From assembly GCA_015478675.1 (NCBI GenBank), contig JADMIH010000029.1, positions 1-29,691 of the forward strand: a stretch of 29,691 bases of DNA, written 5' to 3'. The translations under genes and the position numbers were made by a program. This document shows, one piece after another, positions 23,594-29,691 of this stretch; the first letter of the stretch is position 1; every line of letters starts with the position of its first letter. The notes below the pieces were generated by a model. That model was given only the letters and a program-made list of their open reading frames with translations. It had not been told where the DNA came from and made no database searches. This DNA comes from Chloroflexota bacterium. Its GTDB lineage: Bacteria; Chloroflexota; Chloroflexia; QHBQ01; JADMIH01.

Positions 23594-24148
23594 TCAGGCC
23601 AGCAAATCCTCCACAGCCATTGACCAGCCGGGCACCGCAGGCTCTGCTTCCGCCGTTTCCCCGAGGCCGTAAACTGTGGGCTTTCGGGGGTCGCTAACGC
23701 GGTATACCCTTACGACCTTCTCTTTGAGCACATCAACGTCCCACACTACGAGGGTTCCTGCGGCAAAATAATCTTCCCGTTTGGCCGCCATTGCACGCTC
23801 CGCAGTCGGACCATAGTCGCCTTCACTTCTGACTTCTGCGGCGAAGATAGGCGCGCCTTCAAGGAACTTACCGCCTCTGTTGCGCTCCCCGGTGTACCAG
23901 GCCGCGTCCGGGCTGAACGAGCGGCGGTTCGGCAGATCCACAATGAAGCCTGCATTATCTGGGTAGGCGTACCCGCCACCCCCGCGCCGCTCGTATTGGC
24001 GTAAACTAAAGTAGATTTCACCCCCCGTACGGCTTGGCTCATCGCCTGTACGTGGCATAAGTATTAACTCTCCGTTCACAATCTCAGCTTTGCCGTTCTC
24101 CGGCACGCGATACAGATCCTGGACATCAGCTCCTGCTTTAATGCTCAT
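23594..24148 (-). CDS. Uma2-family (DUF820) PD-(D/E)xK nuclease-fold protein
   Basis: This 184-residue protein is of the usual size for Uma2 proteins, which are abundant in Chloroflexota and Cyanobacteria, often with many copies. Features are the N-terminal YRVPENGKAEIVNGELILMP, SPDAAWY (Asp81), FAAEVRSEGD (Glu105) and KREDYFAAGTLVVWDVD (Lys123), matching the Asp, Glu and Lys of the restriction-endonuclease fold. The cellular role of the family is unsettled. The open frame extends 37 codons further upstream; ATG 24148 is preferred because GAGG lies about seven bases before it and similarity begins there. It stands alone, converging on purB, between two housekeeping genes, as such mobile-like orphan genes often do. 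Confidence 0.85.
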   Translation of the reverse strand: MSIKAGADVQDLYRVPENGKAEIVNGELILMPRTGDEPSRTGGEIYFSLRQYERRGGGGYAYPDNAGFIVDLPNRRSFSPDAAWYTGERNRGGKFLEGAPIFAAEVRSEGDYGPTAERAMAAKREDYFAAGTLVVWDVDVLKEKVVRVYRVSDPRKPTVYGLGETAEAEPAVPGWSMAVEDLLA

Positions 24149-24281
24149 TTGTTGCCTCGCTCTCTGTACTCTGCTCGGCGGTCTCGCTCTCGCCCTTCCA
24201 CTAACAGTATATAGCCATCGTTGTGTGAGGGCAACCGGATATACCACTGGCGCTAGCATGGCGTGCGCTTAGCTCATGCTA

Positions 24282-24287
24282 TATAAT
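24282..24287 (+). promoter_or_regulatory. Candidate -10 box upstream of the M1 aminopeptidase
   Basis: TATAAT is found 108 bases before the aminopeptidase ATG in the 247-base divergent gap. No good -35 is seen (TGGCGT at a 17-base spacing). A second weak box, CATAAT, lies nearer the gene at 24319-24324. Confidence 0.3.
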
Positions 24288-24395
24288 TAAGATGTTAATC
24301 TTACTTACCACGTCGGGCATAATGCTGCGTGAGGTCTAGTTCCCTGTTCCCGCTCTTAGTGGTAAAGCCAAATAAATACTCAACCAGGAGACTTC

Positions 24396-26969
24396 ATGAA
24401 CCCCAAAGCTTACAGGTTGCCAACAGACATTCTTCCCAGGCGATATGACATACAAATAGATGCGCGTCTGGGGCGCGAGGATTTTCATGGCAAAGTTAGC
24501 ATCAAGCTCGACATAGAGCAGGCACGCGACACCATAGAGCTAAACGCTCGTGACTTGCAACTCTCTGATGCCCGCCTCACTTGCGATGACGCCACCCTAA
24601 GTGGGGTTATAACCCAGGATGCTGAGCGCGAGATGGCCGAGATTCACTTCGACGGGCCCCTGCCCACAGGCGAGGCTTACCTCGATATTTCTTTCGAGGG
24701 GAAAGTCAGCACCAACCTGGAAGGGCTGTATCTTGCCAAGGATGGGCCGGAGCAGTGCCTTTGCACGCAGTGTGAGGAAACCGACGCCCGCGCTATTTTC
24801 CCCTGCTGGGACGAGCCGATCTTCAAGGCGCAGTTCGCCTGGGAGGTCGCCACCGCAGCTGACGCTACTGTGCTGGCTAACGGGCCCCTCATCTCCATAA
24901 CGCAGAGTGAAGATGGCGGCTCGAAAAGGTGGCTCTTTGAGGCTACAGAGCCAATGTCCAGCTATTTAGTGGCGCTTGTGATTGGCAATATCGCAAGCAC
25001 CCAGGAAGAAGATGTCTCAGGCACGCCTATCAGGGTGTGGGCGCTCAAAGGCAAAGAGCAGATGGGGCGGTTCGCGCATGACTTCACCGCTCGGCTCCTC
25101 CCCTGGTACGAAGAGTACTTTGCCACCCCCTATCACTTCGACAAGTACGACCAGGTAGCTGTGCCGGGCTTTGCCGCGGGCGCTATGGAGAATGCGGGTC
25201 TGGTGCTATTCCGCCAGTCCGCTCTCTTGATGAACCCGCAGACCGCCTCATGGCAGGCCGAGAAGCGGATCGCCCACGTGGTAGCGCACGAGTTCGCTCA
25301 TATGTGGTTCGGCGACCTGGTTACGATGAAGTGGTGGGACGACCTGTGGCTCAACGAAGCATTCGCCGAGTGGATGGCTCACAAAGTGGTAAGCGCGCTA
25401 CAGCCTGATTACGAAAGCTGGGCCGACTTTCAGGCGAGCAAGCTGGGCGCACTCGGCGCTGACGCCCTGGAGAGCACTCATCCGATCTACAACAAAGTAG
25501 AAACCCCCGCCGAAGCCGCCGAGATGTTCGACTCGATTACCTACGACAAAGGCTGCTCGGTGATGCGGATGCTCGAAAACTTCCTGGGAGAAGAGCACTT
25601 CCGCGCCGGTATTCGCACTTATATGCGCGGGTTCGCGGAAGGGAATGCTAACGGCGCTGACCTCTGGCGGCAGTTGCAGCAGGCTTCCGATCACCCGGTG
25701 ACAGAGATCATGAAAAGCTGGATCACCCAGAGTGGTTATCCGGTAGTAGGCGTGGAGATGGAGCAGCGTGGGAGCGATCTTATCCTCAAACTGAGCCAGA
25801 AGCGCTTCTTCTCTGACCCCCAGGCGAAGGACAACGGCAATCAGCTTTGGCAGGTGCCCCTTGTCATACGCTACGAGAATGAGAGCGGTAACTACGAGAC
25901 CCGCTATTTGCTGTCGAAGGCCGAAGATGAAGTTACGCTTGACGCGACAGGCGACCTGAAGTGGTGTTACGCTAATGCAGGCGAGATAGGCTTCTACCGC
26001 CAGAGTCTGAGCAGCGCACTGCTGAAAAGCCTTCTAACCAACCTGAATAAGCTTTCACCGGTAGAGCAGATGGGCGTGCTCGGTGATCAGTGGGCGCTGG
26101 TGCGTAACGGCGCCAACTCTATGACACAGTTTCTCGATGTCCTCGCCGCCCTCTGCGGTACCGACAACTACAGCGTCCTTGAGAGCGTGGTGGGCCGCCT
26201 CTACGCTATAGAGAGCCTGTTGGAAGATGCGGGCGACGAGAATGCGCTGAATAACTTCCGTAGCTGGGTGGATAAGAGCTTTAAGTCGCAACTTGGCACC
26301 CTTGGCTTCGAGCCGAAAGAGGGCGAATCGCAGAATGACAGCCAGAGGCGCGTATCTCTCATAAGCGCAGTAACCGTGCTGGCCCACAACGACGATGCTA
26401 TCAAGCAAGCTATAGAGTTGGCTGACCGCGAAGCGGGCAATCCTGCCTCTGTAGACCCCAATCTTGGCGGGCTGTTCGTAGATGTAGCGGCCCACTTTGG
26501 CGACCGCGCTCGCTTCGACAAGTACGTGCAGATATACCAGCAGCGCAAAGCATCAAGCTCATCACCGCAGGAGACCAACCGTTACCTCAATAGCTTTGCC
26601 GACTTTCAGCAGCCGGAGCTTGTGCAAAGCGCGCTTGGCTTGATAGACCGCAAGATTGTGCCGCAAGAGGCTATCGGCCCCATGTTGCGCCAGATGCTGC
26701 CGCAGCGCCACGCGCAGCTTGCCGCCTGGGGCTACATAAAAGAACACTGGCCCATTATCCGCAATCTCGGCGACATGTGGACAGGCTTCCTGGTAGAGGC
26801 GAGCGGCCAACTTCCCGCTTCCAAGCGTGGCGACATGGTCAGCTTCTATGACGCTAACCTGAATGGCATCGCCCAGAAGAGCTACGCCCGCGCCCTGGAA
26901 ACCCTCGACCAACTAGCCGAGTTCAAGGCCAGAACGAAGGGCGATCTGGTGGGCTGGTTCGGGAAGTGA
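24396..26969 (+). CDS. M1-family zinc aminopeptidase (ERAP1-like C-terminal domain)
   Basis: It removes N-terminal residues from peptides and is probably cytosolic, as no signal peptide is seen. The 857-residue protein has the N-terminal beta domain starting YRLPTDILPRRYDIQIDARL, the exopeptidase motif GAMEN (262-266), and the zinc site HEFAH (His298, Glu299, His302) with the third ligand Glu321 in LWLNEAFAEW. ITYDKGCSVMRML carries the transition-state Tyr. The C-terminal helical domain resembles ERAP1_C rather than the E. coli PepN type, so it belongs with the tricorn-interacting-factor/APE2 branch. ATG 24396 has AGGAG seven bases upstream. purC starts 36 bases after its stop but has its own promoter. 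Confidence 0.93.
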   Translation: MNPKAYRLPTDILPRRYDIQIDARLGREDFHGKVSIKLDIEQARDTIELNARDLQLSDARLTCDDATLSGVITQDAEREMAEIHFDGPLPTGEAYLDISFEGKVSTNLEGLYLAKDGPEQCLCTQCEETDARAIFPCWDEPIFKAQFAWEVATAADATVLANGPLISITQSEDGGSKRWLFEATEPMSSYLVALVIGNIASTQEEDVSGTPIRVWALKGKEQMGRFAHDFTARLLPWYEEYFATPYHFDKYDQVAVPGFAAGAMENAGLVLFRQSALLMNPQTASWQAEKRIAHVVAHEFAHMWFGDLVTMKWWDDLWLNEAFAEWMAHKVVSALQPDYESWADFQASKLGALGADALESTHPIYNKVETPAEAAEMFDSITYDKGCSVMRMLENFLGEEHFRAGIRTYMRGFAEGNANGADLWRQLQQASDHPVTEIMKSWITQSGYPVVGVEMEQRGSDLILKLSQKRFFSDPQAKDNGNQLWQVPLVIRYENESGNYETRYLLSKAEDEVTLDATGDLKWCYANAGEIGFYRQSLSSALLKSLLTNLNKLSPVEQMGVLGDQWALVRNGANSMTQFLDVLAALCGTDNYSVLESVVGRLYAIESLLEDAGDENALNNFRSWVDKSFKSQLGTLGFEPKEGESQNDSQRRVSLISAVTVLAHNDDAIKQAIELADREAGNPASVDPNLGGLFVDVAAHFGDRARFDKYVQIYQQRKASSSSPQETNRYLNSFADFQQPELVQSALGLIDRKIVPQEAIGPMLRQMLPQRHAQLAAWGYIKEHWPIIRNLGDMWTGFLVEASGQLPASKRGDMVSFYDANLNGIAQKSYARALETLDQLAEFKARTKGDLVGWFGK

Positions 26970-26999
26970 TTCCGACGCAGGCGGTGCGTGTGCTATAAT
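26970..26999 (+). promoter_or_regulatory. purC promoter, probably giving a leaderless mRNA
   Basis: TATAAT at 26994-26999 ends six bases before the purC ATG at 27006. The best -35 is a poor TTCCGA at 26970-26975 (18-base spacer). Initiation at the usual six to seven bases after the -10 box would place the first transcribed base at or next to the A of the ATG. Confidence 0.55.
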
Positions 27000-27005
27000 C
27001 ACCTT

Positions 27006-27941
27006 ATGGAAAGAGCTCCTCTCCTCAGCACGGACCTTCCTCTGCCCCTCTTTGGCAGGGGCAAGGTCCGCGACACCTATGACCTTGGGGATAACCTGCT
27101 GATCGTGGCTACCGACCGCATCTCCGCTTTCGACTCCATCCTTCCCGTAGGCATACCGCACAAAGGGCAGGTGCTGACTGCTCTCTCAGCCTTCTGGTTC
27201 AAGCTCACAAGAGAGATCATGCCCAACCATATGCTCAGCACCAACCCGGCTGGTTTCCCCTTCAACTGGCGCGAGTGGCCTCGTGAGCAGCAAGAGCAGC
27301 TATGGGGCCGTTCAATGCTCGTCAAAAAGGCACAACGCATAGATATAGAGTGTGTGGCTAGAGGCTATCTGGCAGGCTCCGGCTGGGCTGAGTACATCGA
27401 GAGTGGATCCATAACAGCCATCTCTCTGCCCGCAGGCTTGCAGGAGAGCCAGCAACTGCCGGAGCCGATATTTACCCCTGCCACCAAAGCAGCATCAGGC
27501 CATGATGAGAACATACCTTTTGATGCTCTCTACGACGTCGTTAGCCCTGAGGTTGCGGAGCAGCTGCGTGATGCTACCCTGCGTCTCTACAGCGCAGCAT
27601 CGGATTACGCGCGCACCAGGGGCATTATCATCGCTGACACCAAGCTGGAGTTTGGACTGCTCGATGGGCGGTTGATAGTCATAGACGAGATGCTTACACC
27701 CGACTCCTCGCGCTTCTGGGAAGTAGACAACTACAGAGTTGGAGAGAGCCAGATGAGCCTCGACAAGCAATATGTGCGCGATTGGCTTCTCGCCTCCGGC
27801 TGGAACCGCGAGCCGCCTGCTCCGCCCTTGCCTGCTGATGTGGCACAGAAGACGGCTGACAGGTACCTCGAAGCGTATTCTCGCCTCACCGGGCGCGACT
27901 TACTTTCTGAACTCTACTCGGAGCAACTTACGGATGGCTAA
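27006..27941 (+). CDS. purC: Phosphoribosylaminoimidazole-succinocarboxamide (SAICAR) synthase
   Basis: PurC ligates aspartate to CAIR with ATP. From ATG 27006 it has 311 residues, the length of the longer PurC form. Family motifs are GRGKVRDTYDLGDNLLIVATDRISAFD near the N-terminus (given here in outline, residues about 18-43), IECVARGYLAGSGW, TPATKAASGHDENI, IIIADTKLEFGLLDG and DEMLTPDSSRFW. An in-frame ATG six codons earlier (26988) lies upstream of the predicted transcription start and is rejected. No ribosome site precedes ATG 27006. It overlaps purS by eight bases and starts the run purC-purS-mrp-purQ. Confidence 0.95.
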   Translation: MERAPLLSTDLPLPLFGRGKVRDTYDLGDNLLIVATDRISAFDSILPVGIPHKGQVLTALSAFWFKLTREIMPNHMLSTNPAGFPFNWREWPREQQEQLWGRSMLVKKAQRIDIECVARGYLAGSGWAEYIESGSITAISLPAGLQESQQLPEPIFTPATKAASGHDENIPFDALYDVVSPEVAEQLRDATLRLYSAASDYARTRGIIIADTKLEFGLLDGRLIVIDEMLTPDSSRFWEVDNYRVGESQMSLDKQYVRDWLLASGWNREPPAPPLPADVAQKTADRYLEAYSRLTGRDLLSELYSEQLTDG

Positions 27942-28224
27942 ATGGTTGGCTAACATTAGGGTGACGCTCAAGCCTGTGGTGAACGACCCGCAGGGGCTGT
28001 CGATACGCGACGCCTTGCACAATCTTGGGTATACAGGTGTGGAGGCTGTGCGCTCAGGCAAGTTTATACAGCTTTTCCTCACCGCCGATAGCGCAGAGGC
28101 TGCCGAGATTATGGTGGATGCCATGTGCCGCAGCCTGCTGGCTAATCCTGTGATCGAAGACTACTCGGCGGAATTACTTCCCACCGAAGGCAGGGAGGGA
28201 AGCAGTTATGCCAAAGCGCATTGA
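27934..28224 (+). CDS. purS: FGAM synthase small subunit PurS
   Basis: PurS is the small subunit of the three-protein formylglycinamidine ribonucleotide synthase (PurL-PurQ-PurS), needed to channel ammonia from PurQ to PurL. The 96-residue protein starts at ATG 27934, eight bases before the purC stop, with GGAG about ten bases upstream. It shows the PurS pattern WLANIRVTLKPVVNDPQG, IRDALHNLGYTGVEAVRSGK and a C-terminal VIEDYSAELLP. The family is usually about 80-85 residues; the extra tail overlaps the start of the next gene by 17 bases. Its presence implies a short-type PurL, probably just beyond the right edge. Confidence 0.93.
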   Translation: MAKWLANIRVTLKPVVNDPQGLSIRDALHNLGYTGVEAVRSGKFIQLFLTADSAEAAEIMVDAMCRSLLANPVIEDYSAELLPTEGREGSSYAKAH

Positions 28225-29005
28225 AGGGGTGTCGCGCATTCTCGCGATAGCCAGCGGCAAGGGTGGAGTTGGCAAAACGACTGTCACTGTCAACCTTGCC
28301 CTTGCCCTTGCTCTCGACGGGGCACGCGTAGGTCTCTTCGATGCCGATATCTATGGGCCGAATGTGCCGCTCATGCTCGGTGTGCGGCGCACCGCGAAGG
28401 CACGGGGCAGGTTGCCTGTGGCCCGCGCCGACAGCACACCTTATATACCCCCCTTGGAGCGCTACGGCCTCAAAGTGATGTCAATCGGACTGCTGATCGC
28501 CGACACCGAGGCTGTTATGCCAGACCCCAACTTCAGCGGGCGTATTGTGTTGCAGACATTGCGCGATGTGCTCTGGGGCGAGCTGGATTACCTGCTGATT
28601 GATCTGCCGCCTGGCACGGGCGAGCCTCAGCAAAGCCTGGTGAATGCTGTGCAGGTAGACGGCGCGGTGGTAGTAACTACACCCCAGGATCTGTCGCTCA
28701 TGGATGCGGGCCGCTCGCTTGGCCTCTTTCGTAAAGCAGGGGTGCCTATCCTGGGGCTGATCGAGAATATGAGCTATCTCAGCTGCCCGCACTGTAACGA
28801 GAGGATCGAGGTCTTTCACAGGACCGAAGCGCAGTGGGCGGTCGAAGATAAAGAGTTAGACCTCTTGGGGCGCATTCCTCTGGACATAGCTATCAGCCGG
28901 GGCATAGACGCGGGCCACCCTCTGATTGAAGCTACTCCAGATGCGGCTCAGGCAACGGTTTTCCGCCAGATAGCGACAAAGATCAGGCGCAAGCTGGACG
29001 CGTAG
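28208..29005 (+). CDS. mrp: Mrp/ApbC/NBP35-family iron-sulfur carrier P-loop ATPase
   Basis: The 265-residue protein begins directly with the ATPase: deviant Walker A IASGKGGVGKTTVTVN (residues about 14-29), FDADIYGPNVPLMLG, IDLPPGTGEPQQ, then NMSYLSCPHCNERIEVF with the CxxC (Cys193, Cys196) that holds a bridging [4Fe-4S] cluster in dimers of this family. The usual N-terminal MIP18/DUF59 domain is absent, and the normally conserved WRGPM stretch reads DPNFSGRIV. It starts 17 bases inside purS and ends 18 bases before purQ, so it is embedded in the purine operon. Such ATPases deliver Fe-S clusters to apoproteins. A PurF amidophosphoribosyltransferase with an Fe-S cluster is one conceivable client, but no client can be read from the window. 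Confidence 0.88.
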   Translation: MPKRIEGVSRILAIASGKGGVGKTTVTVNLALALALDGARVGLFDADIYGPNVPLMLGVRRTAKARGRLPVARADSTPYIPPLERYGLKVMSIGLLIADTEAVMPDPNFSGRIVLQTLRDVLWGELDYLLIDLPPGTGEPQQSLVNAVQVDGAVVVTTPQDLSLMDAGRSLGLFRKAGVPILGLIENMSYLSCPHCNERIEVFHRTEAQWAVEDKELDLLGRIPLDIAISRGIDAGHPLIEATPDAAQATVFRQIATKIRRKLDA

Positions 29006-29023
29006 TACGTAACGGAGGAAGAA

Positions 29024-29691
29024 ATGAAAGTAGGCGTAGTAGTATTCCCAGGCTCCAATGGCGACCATGATGCGCTTTATGCAATAGACGAGGTAGTTGG
29101 ACAGGAGGCTGAGATTATCTGGCACACGCATACAGATTTGAGCCGCTACGACATGGTAGTGCTACCGGGGGGCTTCTCCTACGGAGATCACCTGCGGGCC
29201 GGGGCGATTGCTCGTTTTGCCCCCGTCATGGGAGCTATCAAGAGCTACGCGGAAGAAGGCGGATGGGTGCTGGGAATATGCAACGGCTTTCAGGTGCTTA
29301 CCGAGGCGCATCTGCTGCCGGGCGCGCTTCTCAGAAATGGCGAGCTAGCCTTCTCTTGCAGGTGGATATATACAAGAATAGAAGAGTCGCGGTGCGCTCT
29401 TTTGCGCGGTGTACCCTCGGGCACGGTGTGGAAGCTGCCGATAGCTCACGGTGAAGGTCGCTACTACGCCGACCCCTCAACGCTGGCGCGGCTGGGGCAA
29501 AACGGCCAGGTTGTTTTGCGTTATTGCACCCGTGACGGCGCTGTTGAGCCCTCAGCCAACCCCAATGGCTCGTCAAATGGCATCGCGGCTATCTGTAACG
29601 AAAAAGGCAACGTGCTGGGCTTGATGCCCCACCCCGAACGTGCTGCCGAGGCCCTGCTAGGAGCCGACGACGGCAGACGCTTCCTGCAAGG
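29024..29691 (+). CDS. purQ: FGAM synthase glutaminase subunit PurQ (runs off the right edge)
   Basis: PurQ hydrolyses glutamine to supply ammonia to PurL. ATG 29024 has GGAGG six bases upstream (29014-29018). The frame stays open to the window end (222 complete codons, 3' end missing). Class I glutamine amidotransferase features are visible: VVVFPGSNGDHDA at the N-terminus, LPGGFSYGDHLRAGAIAR, the nucleophile Cys86 in GICNGFQ, and the His203/Glu205 pair in LMPHPERA. At 222 residues it is close to the usual PurQ length of about 225-235, so only a few residues are lost. It follows the Mrp ATPase by 18 bases, in one operon with purC and purS. Confidence 0.95.
   Translation, partial: MKVGVVVFPGSNGDHDALYAIDEVVGQEAEIIWHTHTDLSRYDMVVLPGGFSYGDHLRAGAIARFAPVMGAIKSYAEEGGWVLGICNGFQVLTEAHLLPGALLRNGELAFSCRWIYTRIEESRCALLRGVPSGTVWKLPIAHGEGRYYADPSTLARLGQNGQVVLRYCTRDGAVEPSANPNGSSNGIAAICNEKGNVLGLMPHPERAAEALLGADDGRRFLQ

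Noticed and set aside
23570..23604. GAGAG...CTCTC inverted repeat after purB as a terminator
   Set aside because: The stem is only five base pairs with a 15-base loop and no T run, and it overlaps the end of the convergent gene.
27772..27933. Longer N-terminal extension of the PurS frame
   Set aside because: These 54 codons lie wholly inside purC and show no PurS similarity; ATG 27934 gives the family length and has a ribosome site.
1..29691. CRISPR arrays, tRNA or rRNA genes, complete insertion sequences or prophage
   Set aside because: None was found: no regularly spaced repeats, no tRNA-like cloverleaf noticed in the gaps, and no transposase, integrase or phage structural motifs. A tRNAscan/Infernal run would be decisive.

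Overview
The window is 29.7 kb of gene-dense, moderately GC-rich bacterial chromosome with short intergenic gaps and many overlapping or non-ATG starts. It most resembles Chloroflexota. The reasons are a secreted beta-propeller protein ending in a C-terminal domain I associate with that phylum, a Uma2-family nuclease, and an M1 aminopeptidase with an ERAP1-like C-terminus. The phylum call is an inference from protein style, not from a marker gene. No rRNA, tRNA, CRISPR array, complete insertion sequence or prophage was seen.

Left part (1-7600). A broken N-acetylmuramoyl-L-alanine amidase gene (in-frame TAG, minus strand) lies at the edge. Next come two divergently transcribed, probably exported PD40/TolB-like beta-propeller proteins (692-2077 minus, 2450-4363 plus). 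A DoxX-like four-helix membrane protein follows (4525-5190 plus), then phosphoglucomutase (5318-6973 minus) and a frameshifted remnant of an RHS/YD-repeat protein (about 7137-7600 minus).

Exopolysaccharide locus (7606-18384). A polyprenyl glycosylphosphotransferase that starts lipid-linked glycan synthesis (minus) faces a five-gene plus-strand operon driven by a good TTGCCC-N17-TATAAT promoter. The genes are a membrane-anchored GH39/PslG-like hydrolase, a 1085-residue protein fusing a paralogous hydrolase to an O-antigen-ligase/Wzy-type membrane domain, a UDP-glucuronate decarboxylase (UDP-xylose synthesis), a second Wzy-type protein with a 14-bp tandem repeat near its start, and a UDP-glucuronate 4-epimerase-like enzyme. 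Together with phosphoglucomutase they suggest a cell-surface polysaccharide containing xylose and/or galacturonate, polymerised or ligated outside the membrane and trimmed by dedicated hydrolases. The hydrolase-polymerase fusion is the most unusual thing in the window. Glycosyltransferases, flippase and chain-length regulator are not in the window.

Right part (18401-29691). A cytochrome P450 (minus) is followed by an overlapping plus-strand operon: the tRNA methylthiotransferase MtaB, two small membrane proteins and PurB. After a Uma2-family protein (minus) and an M1 aminopeptidase come purine genes purC-purS-mrp-purQ, with PurQ running off the right end. An Mrp/ApbC-type iron-sulfur carrier ATPase lies between purS and purQ and overlaps purS. 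purC has a TATAAT box seven bases before its ATG, which fits leaderless translation.
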